DNA from: RHKX01 sp963820055
GTDB lineage: Bacteria > Actinomycetota > Thermoleophilia > Solirubrobacterales > 70-9
DNA length: 64,000 nt
NCBI GenBank assembly: GCA_963820055.1
Contig: CAWFYJ010000002.1
Coordinates: 72,362 to 136,361, forward strand
Reading direction: 5' to 3'
Shown here: in pieces, positions 17,387-25,368 of the stretch
Layout: each line of letters begins with the position of its first letter
Position numbering within the stretch: position 1 is the first letter of the stretch
Notes under the pieces: model-generated
Databases searched by the model: none
What the model saw: only the letters and a program-made list of their open reading frames with translations
Told to the model about the DNA's origin: nothing
Program-made: the position numbers and the translations under genes

Positions 17387-18477
17387 AGCCGCAGCCCTGG
17401 CCGCGGCCGGGGCGGATGAGCGCGAGCTCGCCGGGGTCCTGGAGCCCGCCCTGGTCGAGGCGATGCGCGCCGAGGGTGTCTTCGCGGCTCTCGTTCCCGC
17501 GGCACTCGGCGGCGGTGAGGTCGAGCCCCGCGAGCTGGTGGCGATCGTCGAGTCGCTGGCGGCCGCCGACGGATCGGCGGGCTGGTGTGCGGGCGTCGGC
17601 GCGACGGCGGGCCTCGCCTCCGCCTACCTGCCGGAGGGCGAGGCAGCGGGGCTGTTCGGGCGTCCGCCGGCGATCGCCGCCGGGGTCTTCGCTCCCCGCG
17701 GCAAGCTGAGCGCCGGCGACGGGAGCGGGACCCGGCGGCTCTCAGGCCGCTGGCCGCTGGCGAGCGGGATCTCCCACGCCGAGGTCGTCGGGCTCGGCTG
17801 CATCGACCCCGAGCGCGGACCGCTCTACGTCGTCGTCCCGCGCGCCGACGTCGAGGTGATCGAGACCTGGGACCCGCTCGGCCTCCGCGCCACCGCGAGC
17901 CACGACGTCACCACCGACGTCGTCGTTCCCGAGTCGCGGATCGTCGACCTCGCGGGCGGGACCCCGGTCGCCGACGGGCCGCTCTACGCCTTCCCGCTCT
18001 TCGGCCTGCTGGCGCTCTCGGTTTCGGCCGTCTGCACGGGGCTTGCGGCCGGGGCGCTCGCCGGCGTACGCGAGGCGGCGACGGCTCGCAAGCCGCTCGG
18101 CAGCAGCCGGTCGCTCGCCGAGCGCGGAACGACCCAGGAGGCCGTCGCCGCGGCCGAAGGCTCCCTCCGCGCGGCCCGGGCGGGGGTGGACGCCGCCATC
18201 GTCGCGGCCTGGGATGCCGCGCAGGGCGCGGGTCCGCTCAGCGTCGAGCACCGCGTCGACCTCCGCATCGCGGCGACCCATGCCGCCCGGTACCTCGGTC
18301 GACGTCGTCGACCTCGCCCACCGCCTCAGCGGCTCCGGCGGCCTCAACCGCGGGGTCGCCGAGCGCCGCCTCCGCGACGTCCACACCGCCGCCCAGCACA
18401 TGATCGTGGCCCCGGCGACGCTGGAGCTGACCGGCCGGGTGCTGCTTGGCGTGGACGAAGACCCCCCGCAGCTCTAG
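17376..18477 (+). pseudogene. Acyl-CoA dehydrogenase / flavin monooxygenase-like gene with one +1 shift
   Basis: From ATG 17376 the frame encodes an acyl-CoA dehydrogenase-fold protein: an N-terminal helical domain (VEAMRAEGVFAALVPAALGG), a middle segment with DGSAGWCAGVGATAGLAS and GRWPLASGISHAEVVGLG, and a C-terminal helical domain. Near 18280-18300 the frame changes by +1 to one reading TSVDVVDLAHRLSGSGGLN and ending PATLELTGRVLLG at 18477; length is 3n+1. The SAGWC pattern is closer to HsaA/HpaB-type flavin hydroxylases and related dehydrogenases than to classical fatty-acid enzymes. Next to an LLM oxidoreductase and an acyl-CoA ligase, a role in degradation of an aromatic or branched acid is plausible. 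Confidence 0.75.
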
Positions 18478-20050
18478 GTAACTCCGGGGAGATCCTCCGC
18501 TTCGCGGAGTGATCGTACCGGAGCTGACGCCGGAGGATCTTGCCGGCAGCTGACTTCGGGATCTCGTCGATGCGCTCGATCAGGCGGATCTTCTTCTGCG
18601 GGGAGACCTTCTCGGCGACGTAGGCCTTGATCTCGTCGTCGCTGACCTCGCCGGAGACGACGACGAAGGCCTTGGGCAGCTCGCCGGCCTCCTCGTCGGG
18701 GACGCCGATGACCGCGCAGTCGGCGATCGCCGGATGGGTGATCAGGATCGCCTCGAGTTCGGCTGGCGGGACCTGGAAGCCCTTGTACTTGATGAGCTCC
18801 TTGAGGCGGTCGACGATCGCGTAGTAGCCGTCCTCGTCGATCTCGGCGACGTCGCCGGTGTGGAGCCAGCCGTCCTCGTCGATCGTGTGACGGGTCGCCT
18901 CCTCGTTGTTGAGGTAGCCGGCCATGACCTGAGGGCCGCGGATCAGCAACTCGCCGCGCGTGCCCTCCTCGCCGGTCTCGGGATCGACGACGCGGACCTC
19001 GGTTCCGGGCACGGGCAGGCCGATCGAGCCGCCCTTGATCCGCTCCGGCTCGAGGGGGGAGATGTGAGTGACGGGGCTCGTCTCGGTCATCCCGTAGCCC
19101 TGGATCGTCGGGACGTCGAGGCGGGTCGCGACGGCATCCGACAGCTCGGCGCCGAGCGGCGCGGCGCCCGACATGATCAGCCGCAGGCTGGACAGATCGG
19201 CCTCGTCGACGGCCGGATGCTTGGCGAGGGCCAGCGCGATCGGCGGGACGACGTTGGCGAGCGTGACGCCGTGCTCGGCGATCAGCGACAGGAACTGGTC
19301 GAGGTCGAAGCGCGGCATCGTCACGACGGTCGCCCCGTTCCGGAGGCCGAGGTTCATGATCACCGTCTGCCCGTAGATGTGGAAGAAGGGCAGGACGCCG
19401 ATCAGCACGTCGTCGCCGGTGATCTTGAACTCCTCGTCGATCTGCAGGACGTTCGCGATCAGGTTGCGATGGGTGAGCATCACGCCCTTCGGCAGGCCGG
19501 TCGTTCCGCTCGAGTAGGGGAGGACGGCGAGATCGGTTGCCGGATCGATGTCGATCTCCGGCGCCGAGGCACCCTCGGCGAGCAGGTCAGCAAGCGTCGC
19601 GTCGTCGCCCTCGGCTTCGCCGACGACGATGATCTCGCCGACGCCCGCGTGCTCCGCGGCGGCGCGCGCCGTGTCGAGGAACGGGGCGATCGTGAAGATC
19701 ATCTTCGCCCCGGAATCGCTGAGCTGGTGACCGAGCTCGGTCTCGGTGTAGAGCGGGTTGGCGGTCGTGTTCGTCGCGTTAGCCCGGAGGACGCCCTGGA
19801 AGATCACCGCGTACTCGGGCAGGTTCGGCATGTAGATGGCGACGACGTCGCCGCGGCCGATGCCGCGAGCGTGGAGCGCGCCGGCGAGCGCCTCGACCCG
19901 CTGCGCGAACTCCGCGTAGGTGATCGTCCGCCCCGTCGGCCCCTCGATCAGGGCGGGCTTGTCGCCGAGCTCCGCTGCTCGCGCCAGCGTGAAGGTCGCC
20001 AGATCCTGATCGGGGATCTCGGGCGCGGGCGGTGTCTCGGCAACGGTCAA
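18344..20050 (-). CDS. Long-chain-fatty-acid or 4-coumarate-type acyl-CoA ligase
   Basis: A 568-residue member of the AMP-dependent synthetase family starting at TTG 20050 with AGGAGGAGA about 4 bases upstream. Motifs in order: PYSSGTTGLPKGVMLTH (ATP/phosphate loop, near residue 180), IQGYGMTETSPVTH near 315, GELLIRGPQVMAGYLNN, DGWLHTGDVAEIDEDGY near 410, and the catalytic-lysine end PKSAAGKILRRQLR near 505. Family members end shortly after that lysine, so the last 55 residues, which run antisense into the convergent acyl-CoA dehydrogenase-like gene, are probably not conserved coding sequence. It activates a carboxylic acid to its CoA thioester. Confidence 0.85.
   Translation of the reverse strand: MTVAETPPAPEIPDQDLATFTLARAAELGDKPALIEGPTGRTITYAEFAQRVEALAGALHARGIGRGDVVAIYMPNLPEYAVIFQGVLRANATNTTANPLYTETELGHQLSDSGAKMIFTIAPFLDTARAAAEHAGVGEIIVVGEAEGDDATLADLLAEGASAPEIDIDPATDLAVLPYSSGTTGLPKGVMLTHRNLIANVLQIDEEFKITGDDVLIGVLPFFHIYGQTVIMNLGLRNGATVVTMPRFDLDQFLSLIAEHGVTLANVVPPIALALAKHPAVDEADLSSLRLIMSGAAPLGAELSDAVATRLDVPTIQGYGMTETSPVTHISPLEPERIKGGSIGLPVPGTEVRVVDPETGEEGTRGELLIRGPQVMAGYLNNEEATRHTIDEDGWLHTGDVAEIDEDGYYAIVDRLKELIKYKGFQVPPAELEAILITHPAIADCAVIGVPDEEAGELPKAFVVVSGEVSDDEIKAYVAEKVSPQKKIRLIERIDEIPKSAAGKILRRQLRYDHSAKRRISPELPRAAGGLRPRQAAPGRSAPASPGPRSCAGRRCGRRGGGARRPRG
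18496..18516. terminator. Short GC hairpin at a convergent gene end
   Basis: CTCCGC-TTC-GCGGAG with flanking GATC on both sides forms a compact hairpin just after the acyl-CoA dehydrogenase-like stop. A similar AACTCCGG...CTCCGCTTCGCG arrangement occurs right after the stop at 9199. Confidence 0.4.
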
Positions 20051-20103
20051 GGGTCTCTCCTCCTACTCCGTGGACTGCTGGCGTCGAGCCTATCGGGGCG
20101 CCC

Positions 20104-20132
20104 TTGACGCGAGGGTCTCACGGGTGTATAAC
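20104..20132 (+). promoter_or_regulatory. Strong sigma70-type promoter of the SQR-ArsR-DUF2892-MMPL operon
   Basis: TTGACG at 20104-20109 and TATAAC at 20127-20132 are separated by 17 bp. The sequence is markedly AT-richer than its surroundings. The ribosome-binding site GAGGAG lies at 20161-20166, 5 bases before ATG 20172. Confidence 0.75.
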
Positions 20133-20146
20133 AACTAATTAGTTGT
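20131..20146. promoter_or_regulatory. Perfect 16-bp palindrome, probable ArsR operator
   Basis: ACAACTAATTAGTTGT is fully self-complementary and overlaps the end of the -10 box and the predicted transcription start. A further TAGTTGTG half-site follows at 20148-20155. The operon encodes an ArsR-family protein, so autoregulation is the natural reading. Confidence 0.7.
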
Positions 20147-20171
20147 GTAGTTGTGCAATTGAGGAGTAGCA

Positions 20172-21407
20172 ATGGTTTCGTCCAAACGCATCGTCGTCCT
20201 CGGCTCGAGTTTCGCCGGCCTGACCGCCGCGATCGAGCTCAGGAAGCATCTCGACGATGCTCACGAGGTCGTCGTAATTGACCCGCGAGACCACTTCACG
20301 TTCATCCCGTCGCTCATCTGGCTCCCATTCGGCACGCGCAAGGCGGCCGACATCACGTTCCCCCTCGCTCCGCTCTATGCGCGCAAGGGGATCCGGTTCC
20401 GCAACGTTGCCGCGACCGCAATCGACGTCGCCGGCCACAGCGTCACGACCTCCGACGGGGCCGTCGTCAACTACGACAAGCTCCTCGTCGGGACGGGGCC
20501 GCGGCTCGCGTTCGAAAAGGTTCCCGGTCTCGGTCCCGAACACGGCTTCACCCAATCGGTGTGCAACCTCGAGCACGCCGAGCTCACGGCGTCGGCGTGG
20601 GATCGGTTCCTCGAGAATCCCGGCCCGGTCGTCGTCGGAACAGCGCAGGGCGGTTCCTGCTTCGGCGCCTCCTACGAGTTTCTCTTCAACGTCCACCATC
20701 GGATCCGCAAGGCCGGGCTGGAAGAGGTCGCGCCCGTGACATTCGTCAGCGCCGAGCCGTTCCTCGGCCACTTCGGTCTCGGCGGCGTCGGGGACTCATC
20801 GGCTCAGGTCGAGAAATTTCTGGACCACCTCGGCATTGAAGGGATTGCCAACAACGTCATCACCGAGGTCCGCGACGGGTCGATGACACTGGACGGCGGC
20901 AGGGAGCTCGACTTCGCCTTCTCAATGATCGTCCCGCCCTTCACCGGAGTCGATGCCGTTCGCAACAGCGACGGCCTCTCCAACCCGATGGGCTTCGTGC
21001 CGATCGACGACCACTTCCGGCATCCCGATCAGCCCGATGTCTACGCCGCCGGCGTGGCCACCGCGATCGCTCCGCCGGAGGACACCAAGGTTCCGGCGGG
21101 TGTCCCCAAGACCGGTCAGATGAGCGAGACCATGGCCAAGGTCGCGGCCCAGAACATCGTCGCCGACATCTCCGGGAGCGGAGACCACCGTGAAATGCCG
21201 CTCGCAGAGCTGTCCGCGATCTGCGTTCTCGATGCCGGCAACAACGGCATCGTCTTCAAGGCCGACAACGTCCTGGCCCATGGTCGGTACGCCAACGGCA
21301 GGGAACCCAGCGCCAGGGTGTTCTCAGGCCCCCACGCACACTGGGCAAAGCTCGCCTTCGAACGCTACTTCCTCGAGAGCCGCAAGCGCGGCGTCGTTGC
21401 CCTCTGA
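20172..21407 (+). CDS. Sulfide:quinone oxidoreductase-like FAD protein
   Basis: A 411-residue flavoprotein. It begins with the FAD-binding motif VVLGSSFAGLTAAIEL, has the second nucleotide-fold region near residue 150 and a C-terminal YAAGVATAIAPP flavin segment. Cysteines in the two positions expected for SQR are present: GGSCFGASYEF near residue 162 and AICVLDAGNNG near 355. SQR oxidises sulfide to persulfide/polysulfide and passes electrons to quinone at the inner face of the membrane. The partner genes (ArsR with a Cys pair, DUF2892) are those commonly found with sulfide or persulfide metabolism. No strong membrane-anchoring C-terminal helix is obvious. Confidence 0.8.
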   Translation: MVSSKRIVVLGSSFAGLTAAIELRKHLDDAHEVVVIDPRDHFTFIPSLIWLPFGTRKAADITFPLAPLYARKGIRFRNVAATAIDVAGHSVTTSDGAVVNYDKLLVGTGPRLAFEKVPGLGPEHGFTQSVCNLEHAELTASAWDRFLENPGPVVVGTAQGGSCFGASYEFLFNVHHRIRKAGLEEVAPVTFVSAEPFLGHFGLGGVGDSSAQVEKFLDHLGIEGIANNVITEVRDGSMTLDGGRELDFAFSMIVPPFTGVDAVRNSDGLSNPMGFVPIDDHFRHPDQPDVYAAGVATAIAPPEDTKVPAGVPKTGQMSETMAKVAAQNIVADISGSGDHREMPLAELSAICVLDAGNNGIVFKADNVLAHGRYANGREPSARVFSGPHAHWAKLAFERYFLESRKRGVVAL

Positions 21408-21428
21408 TCAAGACGAAAAGGAGTTCCG

Positions 21429-21767
21429 ATGAAACTGCCCTCCCCCGTACCAGTCGATCTCGCCGAGATGATCGCCGAACGCCTCCGGGTGATCGGCGAT
21501 CCGACGAGGATCCGAATCCTCGATCAGCTCCGCGAGGGCGAGCTCTCCGTCGCTGAGATCACCGAGCGGCTGGGGGCCAGCCAGCAGAACGTCTCCAAGC
21601 ACCTCGGCGTGCTTCACCAGGCGGGCATCGTCGGACGCCGCAAGAACGGCACCAGCTCGCTCTATAGCGTCGCCGATGAGACCGTCTACGAACTCTGCGA
21701 GCAGATCTGCGGCGGCATCCAGGCGCGTCTGGCCGAACTCAGCGAGATGGTCGGAGGCCGGTCATGA
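21429..21767 (+). CDS. ArsR/SmtB-family transcriptional repressor with a Cys pair in the last helix
   Basis: A 112-residue winged-helix regulator. The fold runs from AERLRVIGDPTRIRILDQL, through the recognition helix SQQNVSKHLGVLHQAG near residues 51-66, to the wing RKNGTSSLYSV. In the C-terminal helix ELCEQICGG places Cys90 and Cys94 one turn apart, a likely sensing site for a thiol-reactive or metal signal; it is not at the positions known for BigR/SqrR, so the inducer is open. A ribosome-binding AAAAGGAG precedes the ATG. The gene overlaps the next by ATGA. The palindrome at 20131-20146 is its probable target. Confidence 0.85.
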   Translation: MKLPSPVPVDLAEMIAERLRVIGDPTRIRILDQLREGELSVAEITERLGASQQNVSKHLGVLHQAGIVGRRKNGTSSLYSVADETVYELCEQICGGIQARLAELSEMVGGRS

Positions 21768-22015
21768 GCAGCGCCTGCGCAGCGCCCGCCGCTCGGGACG
21801 AGTCGGTCCGCTGGCCGCTCGAGCGCGTCCTCTTCGCGATCGCCGGGACGATGGTCCTGATCGGCGCCCTCCTGTCCGCATTGGTCAGTCCCTGGTTCCT
21901 GCTCCTCGTCGCCCTCGTCGGCATCAACCAGTGGCTCTACGTGCTCGTCGGCGACTGCCCGATGTCCCTCGTCCTCACCCGCTTCCTCCACCTCCGAAAG
22001 CTGGTCACCCGATGA
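21764..22015 (+). CDS. DUF2892 (YgaP-type) small membrane protein
   Basis: An 83-residue protein with two membrane segments (VLFAIAGTMVLIGALLSALV and a second, FLLLVALVGINQWLYVLVG, residues about 23-62) and a conserved GDCPMSLVL loop with a single Cys. It matches the DUF2892 domain that is often fused to or encoded with rhodanese and persulfide-handling genes. It overlaps both neighbours by ATGA, so the four genes form one translationally coupled operon. Confidence 0.85.
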   Translation: MSSACAAPAARDESVRWPLERVLFAIAGTMVLIGALLSALVSPWFLLLVALVGINQWLYVLVGDCPMSLVLTRFLHLRKLVTR

Positions 22016-24180
22016 ATCCCACCGCCGCAGCCCGACCCGTCGACATCCCCGACGCGCCGCCTCCCGCCCCGCCGCGGGGCAGTGGCCCGATCGGCCGCCT
22101 CGGCCGCTGGGCCGCCGAGCACTCGGGCCGCGTCTTCGTGGCCTGGGCGATCGTCGCCGTCGGCCTCGGCATCTTCGCCCCGCGGGTCGAGACGGCCCTC
22201 TCCGGCGCCGGCTGGCAGGCGAACGGCTCCGAGTCGGTACAGGTCCGAGACCTCGTCCAGAGCGAGTTCGGCGGCCTCAACAGCACCGGTCTGATGGTCG
22301 TCGTCCACAGCCCCGACCAGACCGTTTCCTCACCCGCCTTCAAGCAGACCATCGCCGCGGTCGGCTCACAGCTGAACGCCGATCCGCGGATCTCCACGGT
22401 CGCTCCGCCGCAGCCCGGCGCCACGATCAGCGCCGATCGCCACACCGCCATCGTGATGGGAGGTGCCGCGGCGGACCCGAACGAGATGGTCCGCGCGGCC
22501 GATGACCTCAAGGATCCTTTGACGTCCCTCGGCACCGCCGACGTCCAGGTCGCAGTGACCGGCGCCTCGGGCATGTGGTCCGACTTCAACGCCGCCAACC
22601 GCGACGCGATGATGAAGTCGGAGATGATCAGCTGGCCGGTGACGTTGGCAATCCTCGTCCTCGCCTTCGGCTCCCTCGTCGCCGCCGGCCTGCCGCTGCT
22701 GCTGACGATCCTCGGCCTCGTCGCCTCCGCCGGCTCCCTCTACCTGCTCACCGAGATCACGCCGATCTCGATCTGGGCGATGAACTTCGCGCTGATGTTC
22801 GCGCTCGCGCTCGGCATCGACTACGCCCTGTTCATCGTCTACCGCTTCCGCGGCGCCCTGTTCGGCTCGAAGGAGGATCCGAAGCAGGCAGTCGAGGAGA
22901 CCATGGACACCGCCGGCAAGGCTGTCCTCTTCAGCGGCCTCACGGTGCTGATCTCCCTGACGGCGGTGATGCTCGTCGACAGCCCCGCGTTCCGCTCGAT
23001 GGCCGTGGGCATCATGTTGTCGGTCGTCTTCGTCCTCGCCGCGACGCTGACCCTGCTCCCTGCGGTGCTGGCGCGACTCGGCTCGCGGGTCGACAGGCTC
23101 GCGCTCCCCTGGGTTCACTCCGGCGAGCACCGCTCGCCGCGGTTCGCGGCCTGGGGCGAGTGGCTCTGGCGCCATCCCTGGGCGCCGGGAATCGCGACGG
23201 TCGCGGTGCTCGGGGCGCTCGCCGTACCCGTCCTCTCCCTCGATACGGGAATGCCGTCGATCAAGGTCGTGCCCTCGAGCGACACGAGCCGCGCCGGCTA
23301 CGAGCTGGTCCAGAGCGAGTTCGGCCCGGGAGCACCAGGGGCCCTCCAGGTCGTCGCACCGGCTGCGGACGCCAAGGCCGTCGCTGCGGCCGTGGCGGCT
23401 GACCCGGGGATCGCCCAGGTCACCCCGCCGCAGCCGGGTGCATCCGGCGACGTCGTCCTGATCCAGGCCGTCCCTGCGGTCGACCCTTCCTCGAGCGAGC
23501 TCGGTGCCACCATCGATCGCCTCCGAGGCGACTTGCCGGCCGGCGCGAGTGTCGGCGGCGCCGTCGCCGAGAACCACGACCTCGAGGCGGAGCTCGCCGC
23601 GAAGACCCCGCTCGTGATCGGAGTCGTCCTCGGCCTCGGCTTCCTGCTGCTGCTGATCGCGCTGCAGGCGCCGCTGATCGCCGCGCTGGGCGTACTCACG
23701 AACCTGCTCGCGACCGGGGCTGCGTTCGGCGTCGCCCAGTTGATCTTCCAGCAGGGCCATCTCTCCGGCCTGCTCGGCTTCGAGTCGCAGGGCTTTCTGG
23801 ATGCGTGGGGGCCGGTCTTCTTCTTCGCGATGATCTTCGCGATCAGCATGGACTACACGGTCTTCCTCCTCTCCAGCGCGAAGGAGCACTGGGACCGCAC
23901 TCACGATCCACGCGAGGCGATGGTCGGCGGCCTGGCCCACTCCGGCCGGGTGATCTTCGCTGCCGGTGCGGTGATGGTGGCGGTCTTCTTCACCTTCGCC
24001 CTCTCGGGGCCGCTGCCCCCGAAGGAGATGGGGATCATCCTCGGCGTGGCGGTCCTGCTCGACGCCCTGCTGGTCCGGTTGCTGCTGGTCCCGGTCCTGC
24101 TGAGGCTGACCGGCCGCGCGGCCTGGTGGCTTCCCGGCTGGCTACGCCGGATACTGCCCGACGTCCGCTTCGGTCACTGA
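22012..24180 (+). CDS. MMPL-family RND transporter
   Basis: A 722-residue inner-membrane exporter of the MmpL/HpnN group. It has the RND layout: one helix, a periplasmic domain, five helices, a linker, then the same again. The proton-relay Asp-Tyr pairs of the family are present in helix 4 (LGIDYALFIVYRFR, near residue 270) and helix 10 (ISMDYTVFLLSSAKE, near residue 612). Both halves carry the DPRISTV/DPGIAQV-type periplasmic start. It begins at ATG 22012 inside the previous stop. Its cargo (lipid, small molecule or sulfur compound) cannot be inferred from sequence; co-regulation with the SQR-like protein is the main clue. Confidence 0.9.
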   Translation: MNPTAAARPVDIPDAPPPAPPRGSGPIGRLGRWAAEHSGRVFVAWAIVAVGLGIFAPRVETALSGAGWQANGSESVQVRDLVQSEFGGLNSTGLMVVVHSPDQTVSSPAFKQTIAAVGSQLNADPRISTVAPPQPGATISADRHTAIVMGGAAADPNEMVRAADDLKDPLTSLGTADVQVAVTGASGMWSDFNAANRDAMMKSEMISWPVTLAILVLAFGSLVAAGLPLLLTILGLVASAGSLYLLTEITPISIWAMNFALMFALALGIDYALFIVYRFRGALFGSKEDPKQAVEETMDTAGKAVLFSGLTVLISLTAVMLVDSPAFRSMAVGIMLSVVFVLAATLTLLPAVLARLGSRVDRLALPWVHSGEHRSPRFAAWGEWLWRHPWAPGIATVAVLGALAVPVLSLDTGMPSIKVVPSSDTSRAGYELVQSEFGPGAPGALQVVAPAADAKAVAAAVAADPGIAQVTPPQPGASGDVVLIQAVPAVDPSSSELGATIDRLRGDLPAGASVGGAVAENHDLEAELAAKTPLVIGVVLGLGFLLLLIALQAPLIAALGVLTNLLATGAAFGVAQLIFQQGHLSGLLGFESQGFLDAWGPVFFFAMIFAISMDYTVFLLSSAKEHWDRTHDPREAMVGGLAHSGRVIFAAGAVMVAVFFTFALSGPLPPKEMGIILGVAVLLDALLVRLLLVPVLLRLTGRAAWWLPGWLRRILPDVRFGH

Positions 24181-24195
24181 GCCTCGGGGCCGAGT

Positions 24196-24277
24196 GTCCG
24201 GCGCCCGGAGAGACCGGCGCCGGACCGGTGGTGGGGAGGAGGCCCCTGCCACCTCCGGAGAGTTTCCACCACCGGTC
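24196..24277 (+). terminator. Two strong hairpins after the MMPL gene
   Basis: GTCCGGCGCC (24196-24205) pairs perfectly with GGCGCCGGAC (24216-24225), and GACCGGTGGTGG (24223-24234) pairs perfectly with CCACCACCGGTC (24266-24277). They compete for shared bases and sit just after the operon stop. Confidence 0.6.
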
Positions 24278-24296
24278 CGCCGGTCTTCACTGACAC

Positions 24297-24334
24297 GCGG
24301 CGGGCGTTCCCGATTGGGAGAGCTGGAACGCCGC
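24297..24334 (-). terminator. Hairpin downstream of the protease gene
   Basis: GCGGCGGGCGTTCC pairs with GGAACGCCGC (24325-24334) allowing a 3-base bulge. It lies about 40 bp beyond the protease stop in its direction. Confidence 0.45.
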
Positions 24335-24372
24335 GCCTCGCGCTTGCTGTGTTCCGCCTTATGCCTCGAGAG

Positions 24373-25206
24373 TCAAGGCAACGGCACCTTCCCCAGCAAC
24401 TTTTTCTTGAACGGCTCGGTCCCGTTGACGAGCTGGAGCCCGTCGAAGCCGTTCGCCCTCGCGTAGTTGATCTCGCTCCCGACGTCGCCGACGCCGTTGG
24501 AGGCCGGCAGCGGGGCGATCGCGACCGTGCTCAGGACTCCGAGTGCGGCACCGTCCTTGTTCAGGAAGGCCGAGCCGGAGTCACCCGGAATGCCCGGGGT
24601 GAGCGTGTAGGCCGTGTAGCTCCAGCCACCCGGCGACCGCTCGAGGGCGACCCCGTTCTTGGGGCTGAGCAGCGCCACGCCCTGTCGCAGCGAAGAGTTC
24701 CCGTATGTGTAGACCTGCTCCCCGGCCGCAGCGGTGCCGACGCCGGTCGGCCCGCCGAAGTCGGGGATCGACGGGTTGACCTTGCCGACGTCGGACGGGT
24801 CGATCTTGATGAGCGCCAGGTCGTTGTAGGCGCACGTCTCCGGGTCGGCCTCCCCCTTGGCCTGCATCGTCAGCCACGAGTTGTAGGCGAGCGTGCCCTT
24901 CACCGAGGCGCCGTCGATCTGGACCTTCGTGCCGAGGGGCAGCGAGGCCGACGTGCAGCCGTCGGTGTCGGTGGCGGCGCCGGTCGACGAGCAGTGCGCG
25001 GCCTGACCGATGTAGGTGTCGGTGCCGCGGGTGAAGATGAAGTTCGAGGTGCACCGACCCGAGCCCTCGGTGTTGGTCATCACGCCGGGATGGATCGGGG
25101 CCGTGGCTGCCGGCGCCCACGCGGATGCCGCGGCCGGCATGAGCGCGATCGCGGCGACGGCGGCGAGGAGTGCGGTGAGGAGAGGAAGCTTGCGGTGCAT
25201 TTTCAT
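24373..25206 (-). CDS. Secreted trypsin-like (S1) serine protease
   Basis: A 277-residue exported protein with a signal peptide (KLPLLTALLAAVAAIALM, cleavage expected after ASA near residue 29). The triad is intact: His in QAAHCS near residue 71, Asp in YNDLALIKI near residue 128, and Ser in GIPGDSGSAF near residue 208. Three or more cysteines could form disulfides. Two ATG codons lie close together at the 5' end (25206 and 25200); either could start. It probably acts outside the cell on protein substrates. It is divergent from the PucR regulator gene. Confidence 0.9.
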   Translation of the reverse strand: MKMHRKLPLLTALLAAVAAIALMPAAASAWAPAATAPIHPGVMTNTEGSGRCTSNFIFTRGTDTYIGQAAHCSSTGAATDTDGCTSASLPLGTKVQIDGASVKGTLAYNSWLTMQAKGEADPETCAYNDLALIKIDPSDVGKVNPSIPDFGGPTGVGTAAAGEQVYTYGNSSLRQGVALLSPKNGVALERSPGGWSYTAYTLTPGIPGDSGSAFLNKDGAALGVLSTVAIAPLPASNGVGDVGSEINYARANGFDGLQLVNGTEPFKKKLLGKVPLP

Positions 25207-25295
25207 AAGGCCGAACCTGCCTTCATGTAACGAGACATCAAACGATGTAATCGTCCCGCGGCACTGTACCGCGCGTCTACGGGGAGGCGTCCGAA

Positions 25296-25320
25296 ATCTC
25301 CAATCCGGATTTGTGGAGAT
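25296..25320. promoter_or_regulatory. Nested inverted repeat upstream of the PucR-type regulator
   Basis: ATCTCCA (25296-25302) and TGGAGAT (25314-25320) form a perfect 7-bp inverted repeat, and between them ATCCGGAT (25303-25310) is itself a palindrome. It lies between the divergent protease and regulator genes and is a good operator candidate. Confidence 0.5.
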
Positions 25321-25368
25321 CTACAAGAAGCGCCCGCAACGGGGCCGTTTGTCGTTTAGGATGGGCTC

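Noticed and set aside
18344..18480. C-terminal 45-55 residues of the acyl-CoA ligase as a real domain
   Set aside because: The family ends just after the catalytic lysine; this tail is Arg/Pro/Gly-rich and antisense to the end of the convergent gene.
24581..25120. Second protein frame within the protease gene
   Set aside because: Out-of-frame, His/Arg-rich translation; the protease frame has signal peptide and triad.
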